DNA from: Stenotrophomonas sp. 364
GTDB taxonomy: Bacteria; Pseudomonadota; Gammaproteobacteria; Xanthomonadales; Xanthomonadaceae
Direction: 5' to 3'
DNA length: 64,000 nucleotides
Assembly: GCF_009832905.1 (NCBI RefSeq)
Contig: NZ_CP047135.1
Location: 412,001 to 476,000 of the forward strand
The notes under the pieces are model-generated. The model was not told the origin of the DNA, did no database searches, and saw only the letters and a program-made list of their open reading frames with translations. Shown one piece after another: positions 21,024 to 29,921 of this stretch. Numbering within the stretch: position 1 is the stretch's first letter; every line of letters begins with the position of its first letter. Position numbers and translations under genes: made by a program.

Positions 21024-22106
21024 ATGGACTCCCTAAGCCAGATCGTACTGGGCGGCGCCGTTGCTGCCGCCATCGCCCCCGCCGGCCACCGTCGCGCCGC
21101 CCTGTTGGCCGGTGCCGCGCTGGGCACGCTGCCGGACCTGGACGCCCTGGTGCTGGCCTTCACCACCGCCGACCCGGTCGCATTGATGACCGAGCACCGC
21201 AGCGCCAGCCATTCACTGCTGGTGCTGCCGTGGGTGGCCGCGCTGATCTGGTGGCTGTTCAAGCGCTTCGGCCACGGGCGGGTCGCGCAGGCACCGACGC
21301 GCTGGTTCTGGGCGATCCTGCTGGCGCTGGTGACCCACCCGCTGCTGGATGCCTTCACCGTGTACGGCACCCAGCTGTGGTGGCCGTTCACCCCTGCGCC
21401 GACCATGTGGTCCAGTGTCTTCATCATCGACCCGCTGTACACCGTGTGGCTGCTGATCGGCTGCGTGGTGGCCTGGTTCGCCCGTGCCCGCCCGGTGGCG
21501 CAGAAGGCGCTGGTGGCCGGGCTGGTGCTCAGCTGCGGCTACCTGGGCTGGTCGCTGCTGGCCAAGCACAACGTCGAGCGGCAGGCCGACCGCGCGCTGG
21601 CGGCGATGGGACTGGGCGACGCACCCCGCTTCTCGGTGGCCACCCCGTTCAACACGCTGCTCTGGCAGGTGGTGGCGATGACCCCGAGCGGCTACGTGAT
21701 CGGCGAGCGCTCGCTGGTGGCCGACGAGGGCCCGATGCATTTCCAGGGCTATCCCTCCAACGTGCAGGCGCTGCGCCAGGCCGAGGCGGCGGGCATTCCG
21801 GCGGTGCGGCGGCTGCAGTGGTTCAACCGCGGCTTCATGCGCGCCCAGGTGGTGGATGGCCAGCTGCAGTTGAGTGACCTGCGCATGGGCCTGGAGCCGG
21901 ATTACACCTTTACCTTCGCGGTGGCGCGTGTCCAGGGTGGGCAGTGGAGCGCCATCACGCCCGAGCAGTTGCGCCCGGCCTACGAAGGCGAACAGGGCAG
22001 GGCGAGGGTGAAGCAGCGGTTCGCGCAGATGTGGGCGCGGATCTGGCAGACGCCGCATGACCAGGCGGCCGCAGCAGACAGCGCAGCGGCCAGGGCCGTG
22101 CGCTGA
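21024..22106 (+). CDS. Membrane-bound metal-dependent hydrolase (YdjM-type)
   Basis: A 360-residue inner-membrane protein. The N-terminal half has about five hydrophobic helices with conserved polar residues expected to bind metal: DLDALV near 38, HRSASHSLL near 58-66 and VTHPLLDAFTVYG near 100-112. The C-terminal half, from about residue 190, is a soluble domain without motifs I know. This matches the YdjM/DUF457-like family; the physiological substrate is unknown. It is monocistronic, divergent from metK and convergent with the glycosyltransferase gene. Confidence 0.88.
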   Translation: MDSLSQIVLGGAVAAAIAPAGHRRAALLAGAALGTLPDLDALVLAFTTADPVALMTEHRSASHSLLVLPWVAALIWWLFKRFGHGRVAQAPTRWFWAILLALVTHPLLDAFTVYGTQLWWPFTPAPTMWSSVFIIDPLYTVWLLIGCVVAWFARARPVAQKALVAGLVLSCGYLGWSLLAKHNVERQADRALAAMGLGDAPRFSVATPFNTLLWQVVAMTPSGYVIGERSLVADEGPMHFQGYPSNVQALRQAEAAGIPAVRRLQWFNRGFMRAQVVDGQLQLSDLRMGLEPDYTFTFAVARVQGGQWSAITPEQLRPAYEGEQGRARVKQRFAQMWARIWQTPHDQAAAADSAAARAVR

Positions 22107-22124
22107 TCCGGCTGCGGCCCGGCG

Positions 22125-23111
22125 TTAGCGCGGTCGGGCCAACGGCGGCGCTGCCCGGTTGACCTGGATGGAGCGGTGCAGAACCTGGCGCGGTACATTG
22201 GCAATGTCGAAACCGGTGAAGGCCAACAGGAACTGCAGCCCGGAAATCAGGGCCACCATGACGATCATGATGGTGCCTACCGGGGTGGTGACATCGGCGG
22301 ATGCCGAGGCGATCCAGTGGTACAGGCCGAAGAGGCTGCCGAACGCGAGCAGGCCCAGGCCGGCAATCAGCTCCAGTGACGCGATGGACAGGTCACGCAG
22401 GAAGTAGTTGTAGCCGATGCGCTTGAGCGTATTGCGCACATGCTTGAAGGCAAATTCCCCGAGGATGCGGCTGACGCGCAGGTTGCTGGTCTCATCGGCG
22501 TAGCGCGCGTCCATGGCGACGTCCTGGACGACGGCGCGGATGGTGTTGAGCCGGAACAGCATGTCGGTTTCGAAGAAGTAGCGATCGCTGACCGCATCCA
22601 GGCGCAGATGGCTGGCGACGCGGGCATGGATGGCGGTATAGCCGTTGGTGGGGTCGAACACCTGCCAGTAGCCGGACGAGGCCTTGGTCATGAACGACAG
22701 CATCAGGTTGCCCACCCGCCGCAGCAGGGGCATGCGCCGGATATGGCTGAGGTTCCAGAAACGGTTGCCCTTGGTGTAGTCGGCGGTGCCGTCGGCAATG
22801 GGTGCCACGAAGTCCATCAGCAGCGCCGGATCCATCTGACCGTCGCCGTCGACCTTGACCAAAATGTCCATTCCGTCGGCGATGGCGGCCCGGTAGCCGG
22901 TCTTGATCGCGCCGCCGACACCGCGGTTGTGCGGATGGAACAGCACGGTGACGCGCGGGTCGGTGCTGCTGGCTTGGATCAACGCGCCACTGCCATCGGG
23001 GCACGCATCGTCCACGCAGTAGATGGCGGCCACGGCGTCGTCGATTGCCGCCAGCACGTCCATGACATGGCGGGTGACCTTGTAGCAGGGGATGACGACA
23101 GCGATCTTCAC
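22125..23111 (-). CDS. GT2 glycosyltransferase, polyprenyl-phosphate type (GtrB/ArnC-like)
   Basis: A 328-residue glycosyltransferase expected to load a sugar onto undecaprenyl phosphate on the cytoplasmic face. The GT-A fold starts AVVIPCYK; the nucleotide-sugar motifs are VDDACPDGS and DGDGQMDP (metal-binding D88-G-D90). Two C-terminal hydrophobic segments at about 240-262 and 275-298 anchor it, as in GtrB-like proteins. The start is GTG, overlapping the stop of the upstream membrane-protein gene (GTGA), so they are coupled. Together they suggest a lipid-linked sugar donor plus a membrane transferase. Confidence 0.9.
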   Translation of the reverse strand: MKIAVVIPCYKVTRHVMDVLAAIDDAVAAIYCVDDACPDGSGALIQASSTDPRVTVLFHPHNRGVGGAIKTGYRAAIADGMDILVKVDGDGQMDPALLMDFVAPIADGTADYTKGNRFWNLSHIRRMPLLRRVGNLMLSFMTKASSGYWQVFDPTNGYTAIHARVASHLRLDAVSDRYFFETDMLFRLNTIRAVVQDVAMDARYADETSNLRVSRILGEFAFKHVRNTLKRIGYNYFLRDLSIASLELIAGLGLLAFGSLFGLYHWIASASADVTTPVGTIMIVMVALISGLQFLLAFTGFDIANVPRQVLHRSIQVNRAAPPLARPR

Positions 23112-25000
23112 GGCGCATCCCCGACGGGCAATGGCGCCGGCGCGCAGTCGGCCGGCACCTTCCGGCTGCAGGGTTCGGCCAGCATTGCCGCGGCGGGCAC
23201 TTCCACCAGATCGGCGTACATCGACCGTGGCTCGACCACATCACTGACCATCACATGGTGGTAGCGGTTGAACGTGGTGTTGAACGCCTCTTCGGACATC
23301 GACGGGAAGCGCTGGCGGAAGTAGGCCAGCTGCGGGAAGTACAGGGTGTGGTTGACCGCCGGGATGCCGATGCCGGAGAACATGGCCCCGTAACGCCCTT
23401 CCACGACCAGCGAACCGTCCGGTGCCAGCTGCCCCCCGCGTGCCTGCATGGACTCGAGCACCGCATCGCGGTCCATGGCGAAGATCGGCTGTGCCGACTG
23501 CACCGGGTTGAACAGGCCGTTGATCAGCACGTTGCACAGCATGGCGACCGCCAGCACCAGCGCCGCCGGGTGCGCGGCCAGCCGCGGCCGCCGGGCGGCC
23601 AGGGCCAGCACGCCCACACACAGCAGCGGCCAGGCATCGGCGGTGGTGTGCAGCCGGCTGAAGCTGCCTTCCCCGAACGCAAGCTTGGCCAGGCTGCCGA
23701 CCACCAGCAGTGCGGCCAGCAGCAGCAGGCGGCCGCGGCTCAGGCGCGTGCCGCCCTGCACCAGCACAACCGCGCAGCCGATGTTCAAGAGCAGGCCGAA
23801 CGCCAGCACGGCGCGGCTGGGCGGCACCATGGACAGGCCGGTCAGCTTGCCCACGGCCAGCGGCACCGGCAGGAAGACCCAGCAGGCGATGAGCAGCGTG
23901 CCACCTACCAGCACCGCCAGCGACAGGCGGTTGGCGCGGACCCAGTGCATCACCTTGGTCCAGTCGGCCAGCACCGCGGTGAACAGCGGCAACAGGCTGC
24001 CGAGCACGGCGATTTCGCACGCGTTGGAATAGTTGAAGGCCGGCAGCGGATAGAAGCCGCGGGTCATCAGGTTGGGGAAGAAGTGGGCCATCAGCGTGAT
24101 CCAGCTGACGCCACCGCCCGCGCTTTCGCGGTGCCCGGGGTAGACGGTGTTGCGGATCACCTCGATCGCGTCGTGGAAGTAGCCGACGAACACCGCAAGG
24201 GCCAGTGCACCGGCCAGCGCGGCATCGAACAGGCGTGGCAGGGTCAGTGCATCGCGGCGGAACGCCAGCACCAGTACGGCCATGGTCAGCAGGGCAGAAA
24301 TGATGAAGGGCGGGTAGGCGATGGCCAGCAGCCACACCACCAGCGCGTAGGCGCTGGCCAGGATACGCGGCCAGCGGTTGTCGATGCGCAGCCAGGCCAC
24401 GGCCGCCCACGGTGCCAGCGCGAAGGCGCCGGCATTGCTGGTCCACCAGACCTGCACATAGGGCGAGAAATACAGCGTGAGCGCGATCAGCACCGCGGCC
24501 AGGGGCGGCAGCCGCAGCTGGCGCAGGAACAGGGCCCAGCCGCACAGGAAGGCCATCGACATGAACATGAAGAAGAAGGAATAGGCGTTGGCCGGTGGCA
24601 GCACGAAGAATGCCCAGTGGTAGGGTTTGAACGGCAGTCCCCAGTCCAGCAGCGGCAACGCCTGGAACGAGCGCAGGGTCTCGTGGTACGGCGAAAACGC
24701 GTTGGTCGGACCGAAGTCGTTGGCCACGGCGATCTGCACGTAAGGCGTGTAGACCATCCATTCGTCCATGCGGATGCCGCGCGCCCTGCCCAGCAGCGGC
24801 TCGATCGGTGCCAGCCCCAGGTACTCGCTGGCCATCGCGTAGGACGAGGGCGTCAGGGCAAAGACCACATAGAGCACGCACAGCGCCGCGATGACCGCCA
24901 TGCAGACACGCGCCTGGCGCGGATCGAGCCCGCTCAACAGGCCGGTGTCATGGGCGGGCTGTGGCAGCCGGACATGTCCGGCCAACGCGCGTTTTTTCAT
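23108..25000 (-). CDS. Large polytopic membrane protein, probable glycan-modifying transferase
   Basis: A 630-residue protein with roughly a dozen hydrophobic helices and a C-terminal periplasmic-type domain of about 120 residues. The first extracytoplasmic loop has an acidic patch (GIRMDEWMVYTPY), as seen in GT-C enzymes, where such residues bind the lipid-linked sugar. I cannot assign it to a named family. The ATG at 25000 gives MKKRALAGHVRLP, a polar start before the first helix. It is coupled to the GT2 gene by a four-base overlap, which supports a role in decorating O-antigen or another envelope glycan, an inference from context. Confidence 0.75.
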   Translation of the reverse strand: MKKRALAGHVRLPQPAHDTGLLSGLDPRQARVCMAVIAALCVLYVVFALTPSSYAMASEYLGLAPIEPLLGRARGIRMDEWMVYTPYVQIAVANDFGPTNAFSPYHETLRSFQALPLLDWGLPFKPYHWAFFVLPPANAYSFFFMFMSMAFLCGWALFLRQLRLPPLAAVLIALTLYFSPYVQVWWTSNAGAFALAPWAAVAWLRIDNRWPRILASAYALVVWLLAIAYPPFIISALLTMAVLVLAFRRDALTLPRLFDAALAGALALAVFVGYFHDAIEVIRNTVYPGHRESAGGGVSWITLMAHFFPNLMTRGFYPLPAFNYSNACEIAVLGSLLPLFTAVLADWTKVMHWVRANRLSLAVLVGGTLLIACWVFLPVPLAVGKLTGLSMVPPSRAVLAFGLLLNIGCAVVLVQGGTRLSRGRLLLLAALLVVGSLAKLAFGEGSFSRLHTTADAWPLLCVGVLALAARRPRLAAHPAALVLAVAMLCNVLINGLFNPVQSAQPIFAMDRDAVLESMQARGGQLAPDGSLVVEGRYGAMFSGIGIPAVNHTLYFPQLAYFRQRFPSMSEEAFNTTFNRYHHVMVSDVVEPRSMYADLVEVPAAAMLAEPCSRKVPADCAPAPLPVGDAP

Positions 25001-25151
25001 GTGGCTTCCCTTCGGGCGCAGAACTCGGTGCACCGCGACTGCAGTAGCAGCACGGTGAGGATCTGGCGCGCGCCTTCCTGGGCACCAACCTGAGGCTGAT
25101 TCTAACCGGTTGGCTCAAACAGATAGCAGAAGGGAGTCACGTAGCGGTGGG

Positions 25152-25979
25152 TCAGTAAACGGTGGCGCGTGCCTGCACGAACGAGAAAAAGAACACGGCG
25201 TTGGGGTCGTTCTGGACCAGGCTGAATTCCCGGCGCATGCCGTCCACGGTGTCGCGATCGACCAGCCCGGCCTCCAGCAGCGGGTCGGCCGCCGACAGCA
25301 GCAGCTGTTCCCAGAACGCGATCATGGTCTTGCGCCGGGCCGGCTCGCGGTTGTCCAGGTGGATGGTCTTGATCTCGGTGTGCACGTCGCGGAAGCCACC
25401 GGCCAGCAGCAGGTTGCCGAGCTTGGCGCCCACGAACGGGTCGCCGCCGTGGTCGTACTGGAAATCATTGAAGGCCATCCAGTAGCGCCAGATGTGCGGC
25501 GAGTACGGGTCGAGCAGGAACGAGGCGTTCATCACTTCGGTGATGTACACCGGCGAGCCCGGGGCGAGCACGCGGCGCACCTCGCTGAGCACGCGCGCCG
25601 GTGACGGCACGTGTTCAAGCACCCAGCACAGGAACGCCGAATCGAACTGGCGCGCGCCGAACGGCAGGTCGCCGGCATCGGCCTGCTGCAGGGTGTAGCG
25701 CTCGCTGCACCAGGGCGTCTTTTCCAGGTTGGCGCGCGCGGTGTCCAGCTGCGCCTGGCTCAGGTCCACCCCGGTGACGTGCAGGTCGGGAAAACGGCGC
25801 AGCAGGATCTCGGTCTGCGCGCCGACGCCGCTGCCTACTTCCAGCAGGCGCTGGGCATTGCTGTAGTCGATGCCGCTGAAGATGCTCGATTCGAACAGAC
25901 GGGCCTGGGTGACCAGGCGGTGCTGCTCGGTATCGGAGAAACCGTGCAGGTAGGTGGGGGCGGTGATCGGCGGGGTCAT
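25152..25979 (-). CDS. Class I SAM-dependent methyltransferase
   Basis: A 275-residue methyltransferase. The SAM-binding fold is clear: motif I LLEVGSGVGAQTEILL (about 45-60), the acidic residue after strand two in VTGVDLS, and FDSAFLCWVLEHVPSPARVL for motifs IV-V. Residues 150-275 are probably the substrate-binding cap. The substrate is unknown. It is transcribed separately, 150 bases downstream of the membrane glycosyltransferase-like gene's start, on the same strand, and 40 bases upstream of dusB's stop codon. Confidence 0.9.
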   Translation of the reverse strand: MTPPITAPTYLHGFSDTEQHRLVTQARLFESSIFSGIDYSNAQRLLEVGSGVGAQTEILLRRFPDLHVTGVDLSQAQLDTARANLEKTPWCSERYTLQQADAGDLPFGARQFDSAFLCWVLEHVPSPARVLSEVRRVLAPGSPVYITEVMNASFLLDPYSPHIWRYWMAFNDFQYDHGGDPFVGAKLGNLLLAGGFRDVHTEIKTIHLDNREPARRKTMIAFWEQLLLSAADPLLEAGLVDRDTVDGMRREFSLVQNDPNAVFFFSFVQARATVY

Positions 25980-26018
25980 GGGAGCGGGGTCACATAGCGT
26001 CGAGCGTGGCTCGGCGGA

Positions 26019-27038
26019 TCAGGGGGCAATGGCGCAGCGCGCCTCGGCGCTGGCCTCGGCATGCGGCAGGCCGGCGGCAAGCGCATTGAAATAGTCGGTG
26101 GTCAGCGCGATCTGGCTGGCGGCGTCGTCGGCGCGGTTGACCACCGCGCGGAAGGCGGCGTTCTCCGGCCGGTCCTTGGCGTACCAGCCCAAGTGCTTGC
26201 GCGCGATGCGCACACCCTGCGCTTCGCCGTAGAAGTCGTGCAGCGCGTGCAGGTGGCCCAGCAGTATGTCGCGCACCTCGTCCAGCGAGGGCGGGGCGAG
26301 CAGTTCACCGGTGGCCAGGTAATGCGCCACTTCACGGAAGATCCAGGGCCGACCCTGCGCGGCCCGGCCGATCATCACCGCGTCCACGCCGGTCACGGCC
26401 AGCACGTGGGCCGCCTTCTGCGGCGAATCGATATCGCCATTGGCCAGCACCGGAATGCGCAGCGCGGCCTTGATCGCGGCGATGGTCTCGTACTCGGCCT
26501 GGCCGGTGTAGTGCTGGTCGCGGGTGCGGCCATGCACTGCCAGCGCGGCAATGCCGCTGTCCTCGGCGATATGGGCGATGCGTGGGCCGTTGCGGTGGTC
26601 GCAGTCCCAGCCCGTGCGGATCTTCAGCGTCACCGGCACGTCCACCGCCTGCACCACGGCAGTAAGGATGCGTGCCACCAGATCCTCGTCGCGCATCAGC
26701 GCCGAACCGGCCCACGCGTTGCAGACCTTCTTGGCCGGGCAGCCCATGTTGATGTCGATGATCTGCGCGCCGTGGTCCACGTTGTAGCGCGCGGCCTCGG
26801 CCAGCTGCTGCGGCTCCGTGCCGGCGATCTGCACGCTGATCGGATCCGGCTCGCCGGCATGGTCCATGCGATGGAGCGACTTGCGGGTGGTCCAGAAGCG
26901 CGGATCGGAGATGGTCATCTCCGAGGCGGCCAAGCCCGCGCCCAGCCGTTTGCACAGCAGGCGGAAGGGTTTGTCGGTGACACCGGCCATCGGTGCCAGC
27001 ACCACGTTGGGCTGGATGTTGTAGGGGCCAATCTGCAT
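26019..27038 (-). CDS. dusB: tRNA-dihydrouridine synthase B
   Basis: FMN enzyme that reduces uridine to dihydrouridine in tRNA. The 339-residue sequence starts IGPYNIQPNVVLAPMAGVTD, the DusB-type FMN site. DINMGCPAKKVCNAWAGSAL holds the catalytic Cys100. VHGRTRDQHYTG and GADGVMIGRAAQGRPW-like MIGRAAQGRPWIF are the phosphate-binding segments. The C-terminal helical domain binds tRNA. Family members usually have Asn-Arg after KKV; here it reads CNAW, a small deviation. In many bacteria dusB heads the fis operon, but no fis follows here. Confidence 0.95.
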   Translation of the reverse strand: MQIGPYNIQPNVVLAPMAGVTDKPFRLLCKRLGAGLAASEMTISDPRFWTTRKSLHRMDHAGEPDPISVQIAGTEPQQLAEAARYNVDHGAQIIDINMGCPAKKVCNAWAGSALMRDEDLVARILTAVVQAVDVPVTLKIRTGWDCDHRNGPRIAHIAEDSGIAALAVHGRTRDQHYTGQAEYETIAAIKAALRIPVLANGDIDSPQKAAHVLAVTGVDAVMIGRAAQGRPWIFREVAHYLATGELLAPPSLDEVRDILLGHLHALHDFYGEAQGVRIARKHLGWYAKDRPENAAFRAVVNRADDAASQIALTTDYFNALAAGLPHAEASAEARCAIAP

Positions 27039-27210
27039 GCGCGCATTGTAGAACGCCCCGGCCGTGCCGGCCGCGCGCGGGGGCTGCCTGTTCAGGCCGA
27101 TCGGGAAGGGCCTGATGCGCTCCGGTCATGAGCACATGCTTGACGATTGCTTCCGTCGCCCCCAATGGCGGCTGATGCTGGTCAGTTGGCTGGTGCGGCG
27201 CCGGCGGTGG

Positions 27211-27957
27211 TCAGGGCGCCGGACCACACGCGTAGGCCAACACGGCCAGATGCCGCTGCGGGTCGAGCCCGAGCAGGGCCAGTACGGCGGCATCGTCGAA
27301 GGAGCCGATCGCGCAGCCGGCGGCGTTCATCCCGGCCACTTGCTGCCCGAGTGCGCCCAGCCAGACCCCGGCCTCGATCAATACGAAGCGGCCACCGCGC
27401 TCGCCGTACTTGGCCAGCGTGCCGGCCGGCTCGGCGATCAGGAACAGCACGGCCGCCGGGCGTTCGGGCCAATCCACGCCGAGCAGCCCGGACAGCGCCG
27501 GCCATGCGGGGCAGGGCCCCACAGGCACCAGCGCATGCCCGATCGGGTCGTACCAATGGATGCCCGGCTCTGCGGCAATCGTATCGTCGGCGCCGTACAG
27601 CGCGGCATAGGCCTGGATCGGATACTTGGCCCCACCGGACGGCAGGCGCCGGGTGTCACTGTCGCCGGGTCGGGCCCGCAGCGGGGCGAGCACGCGGCCC
27701 AGCTCCTGCGCGCCCCAGCGGGCCACACCGAAGCGGCGGCCACTGTGGCGTTGCGCCAGCGCATCGCCGGGCTGCACCGGGTCGGGCAGGGCGATGCCGG
27801 CGGCGGCATGCACCGGTCGGGGCGGCGGGGCGATGCGCGCGGCATCGTCGGCGATGCGCGCGCGCATCATCTCCGCACGTGCGGGGTTGAGTTCGCCGTT
27901 GTGCCAGAACAGGTGGAAGGCGGGGGCATCGTGCCAGGGAGACGGTGGTGAGGGCAT
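27211..27957 (-). CDS. SagB-type FMN dehydrogenase (azoline oxidase)
   Basis: A 248-residue nitroreductase-fold protein of the SagB/ThcOx type, which oxidises azolines to aromatic thiazoles/oxazoles in TOMM peptides. Matching features are RHSGRRFG (70-77), RLPSGGAKYPIQAYAAL (104-120) and YGERGGRFVLIEAG followed by Q205 and a C-terminal CGPAP. The ATG at 27957 is preferred since a longer frame reads through the YcaO gene's end without homology. It is the last gene of a four-gene operon, 13 bases after the YcaO stop codon. A role in peptide maturation rests on this context. Confidence 0.85.
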   Translation of the reverse strand: MPSPPSPWHDAPAFHLFWHNGELNPARAEMMRARIADDAARIAPPPRPVHAAAGIALPDPVQPGDALAQRHSGRRFGVARWGAQELGRVLAPLRARPGDSDTRRLPSGGAKYPIQAYAALYGADDTIAAEPGIHWYDPIGHALVPVGPCPAWPALSGLLGVDWPERPAAVLFLIAEPAGTLAKYGERGGRFVLIEAGVWLGALGQQVAGMNAAGCAIGSFDDAAVLALLGLDPQRHLAVLAYACGPAP

Positions 27958-27970
27958 GGGGTGGCCTGCT

Positions 27971-29290
27971 TCAGCCCAAGGGATGCGGGAAGGGGTTGGG
28001 CGCTTCGCCGCCGTGCGGCACGCCGGGATAGCGCCACGCCACGTCGCGGCAACGCCCCCCCAGGAACGGTGCACGCTCGTCGGCATGCAGGCCGCTGAGC
28101 TGCGGCGACAGCACCCGCATCACCCGCACGCCGGCTGCGGCTACGTCAGTGGTGGTCAACTCGCGGTAGTACAACGCGATCCCGGCCTGGCCGAGACGTC
28201 GCCGCAGCAGATCCAGCTCGTCACCGGCGCGCAGCGCCGGCGGGCGCAACGCAGCCACCGTCGGCGACACCTGCAACGGGCTGTCATGCGTGCGCTTCAG
28301 CAGGGGCACGCTCGCCCACAGGTCCGGACGCAGGGTATAGAACGCGGCATGTTCGTCGAAGCTGCGCAGCGCGGCAGGCTCGCGCGGCAGCCGCGCGCTG
28401 TCATGTCGACACAGATGGGCGGCGAAGGTCAGCGCCTGCTGCCACTCCAGCAGCGCTTTGTGCAGCGCTTCGGCCGGGTCGGCGCGGCAGGCGATGCCCA
28501 GGACATGGCGGGGGCGGCCTTCAAACGGCATGCCACCGGCCACGGCGATCACCGGGTGCGGGTTCCAATGCTGGGTCAGGTCGAAGGCCTGCAGCTGGCC
28601 CCCGTGCTTGCTGGCATGCGCGTGCCAGGACGCCGGCAGGGCGATGCGGCGGCCCGCCACGCCATTGATCCACGTCACCGCCAGTGCGTCGCGTTCCAGC
28701 AGCTCCTGGGCAGCACGCAGCAGCGCCAGCCACTGGCCATCGCGGCCATCCCGCCAGGCGGCCAGCCCGCTGGAGGTCGACGGCAGCCGTGCCTGCCCGT
28801 GCCGAGGGCCTAGCCCGACCAGCTCCTGCGGGACCCACGTCACCTGGTTGTCGTCCAGGGAATACACGGCCGCGAACAGATCCTCGTCGTGCTCGGGCAT
28901 CGGCCACGGGAAGCCCGGGGTTGCGCGCTGACCTGCCGAAAACAAGGCGAACGCCGACTCGTCCAGGCGTTGCGACGGCGTCAACGTATCCCGGCGGCGT
29001 ACCGCCAGCGTGACCTGTGCCGCGGCCAGCCGCTCCAGCGCCTCGGCAACGGCTCCATCGGCGGCGGCAGCGGCATCCAGGCCGACGGCGCCGGACACGC
29101 TCTGCCAGGGATTGGCCGGGTCGGCCGGGGTGGCGGCGTTGTGCACCCGGCGTCCCCCGAACAGCGGGCCGGTGGCATCGCAGGCATGGGCGTCGATCGG
29201 CTGCGCCGGACGTACCACCCCGCAGCGCGCACGGGCCGCGCCGTGCAGCAGGTGCGAGGACAGCGTGGGCGGGAGGGGCGCGGCCGCCAT
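27971..29290 (-). CDS. YcaO-domain cyclodehydratase (SagD-like)
   Basis: A 439-residue YcaO-family enzyme, expected to use ATP to cyclise Ser/Thr/Cys side chains onto the peptide backbone. ATP-site features are VAEALERL (81-88), SSGLAAW (173-179) and AAQELLERDAL (193-203). The C-terminus ends in alternating prolines (PNPFPHPLG), the PxPxP tail that SagD/McbD-type cyclodehydratases need for catalysis. A GTG one codon upstream of the ATG is also possible. It lies 13 bases after the precursor-like gene and 13 bases before the SagB-type gene, all on one strand. Confidence 0.87.
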   Translation of the reverse strand: MAAAPLPPTLSSHLLHGAARARCGVVRPAQPIDAHACDATGPLFGGRRVHNAATPADPANPWQSVSGAVGLDAAAAADGAVAEALERLAAAQVTLAVRRRDTLTPSQRLDESAFALFSAGQRATPGFPWPMPEHDEDLFAAVYSLDDNQVTWVPQELVGLGPRHGQARLPSTSSGLAAWRDGRDGQWLALLRAAQELLERDALAVTWINGVAGRRIALPASWHAHASKHGGQLQAFDLTQHWNPHPVIAVAGGMPFEGRPRHVLGIACRADPAEALHKALLEWQQALTFAAHLCRHDSARLPREPAALRSFDEHAAFYTLRPDLWASVPLLKRTHDSPLQVSPTVAALRPPALRAGDELDLLRRRLGQAGIALYYRELTTTDVAAAGVRVMRVLSPQLSGLHADERAPFLGGRCRDVAWRYPGVPHGGEAPNPFPHPLG

Positions 29291-29303
29291 CACGCGGCGC
29301 GGT

Positions 29304-29873
29304 TCACTTCAGCACACCCAGCCAGAGCATCATCTCCGCGGCGGCAGCGACGAACGTGCCCAGCAGCAGGCCGATGCCGACGCCGATGCCGCTGCCGAGC
29401 GAACGCCCTGACCGCTCGTAGACGGTGGCGTAGATGCCAACGATCACCGCAACGGCGACAAACAGGCCGAATATCACGTTGGCAGCGCCCATGACGCCGC
29501 CGGCGATCACGGCCAACGGCACCGCGAACGCACCCAGCAGCTTGCGTTTGGTTCGGCTCATCGGAACCGGGGCAGGCGGCATGGCGTGGCCAGCGTCCGG
29601 GGCGACGACCGGTTCCGGCGGCGGCGCATCCGGCCAGAGCGTCGGCTGGTCCGGAAGGCCGGTATTGCTGGCGCCGGTATCATCGCTGGCCGGGGTGTCG
29701 CGGCCGGTCGTTGCGATGGGTCCCAGCGAGCCGAGTACCACCGCCGACAGCGCCGAGGCGCCGATCAGGGTGACGATGCAGGAACTGCATGTGGTCGATG
29801 TCGAACCGCCACCGGCGGCGGCAAGGTCCTGGCGCGACGCGCTTGCATCGAACTGGTTGGGCAGACGGTACAT
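29304..29873 (-). CDS. Candidate TOMM substrate: small protein with Ser/Thr/Cys-rich segment and membrane domain
   Basis: A 189-residue protein not recognised as a known family. Residues 1-20 are polar and could be a leader. G21-G22-G23 is followed by STSTTCSSC (24-32), a heterocyclisable run like TOMM cores, then a hydrophobic segment (33-51). A Pro/Asp-rich linker (52-105) leads to three membrane helices (about 112-130, 132-152, 161-187). The ATG follows ACGGAGTGACCGT, a good ribosome-binding site. It sits between the E1-like and YcaO genes. It could be the modified substrate itself, or a membrane/immunity protein that only resembles one. Confidence 0.65.
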   Translation of the reverse strand: MYRLPNQFDASASRQDLAAAGGGSTSTTCSSCIVTLIGASALSAVVLGSLGPIATTGRDTPASDDTGASNTGLPDQPTLWPDAPPPEPVVAPDAGHAMPPAPVPMSRTKRKLLGAFAVPLAVIAGGVMGAANVIFGLFVAVAVIVGIYATVYERSGRSLGSGIGVGIGLLLGTFVAAAAEMMLWLGVLK

Positions 29874-29921
29874 ACGGTCACTCCGTTGACGAATGAGGAA
29901 ACGCCCGACACGTGCGTACGA

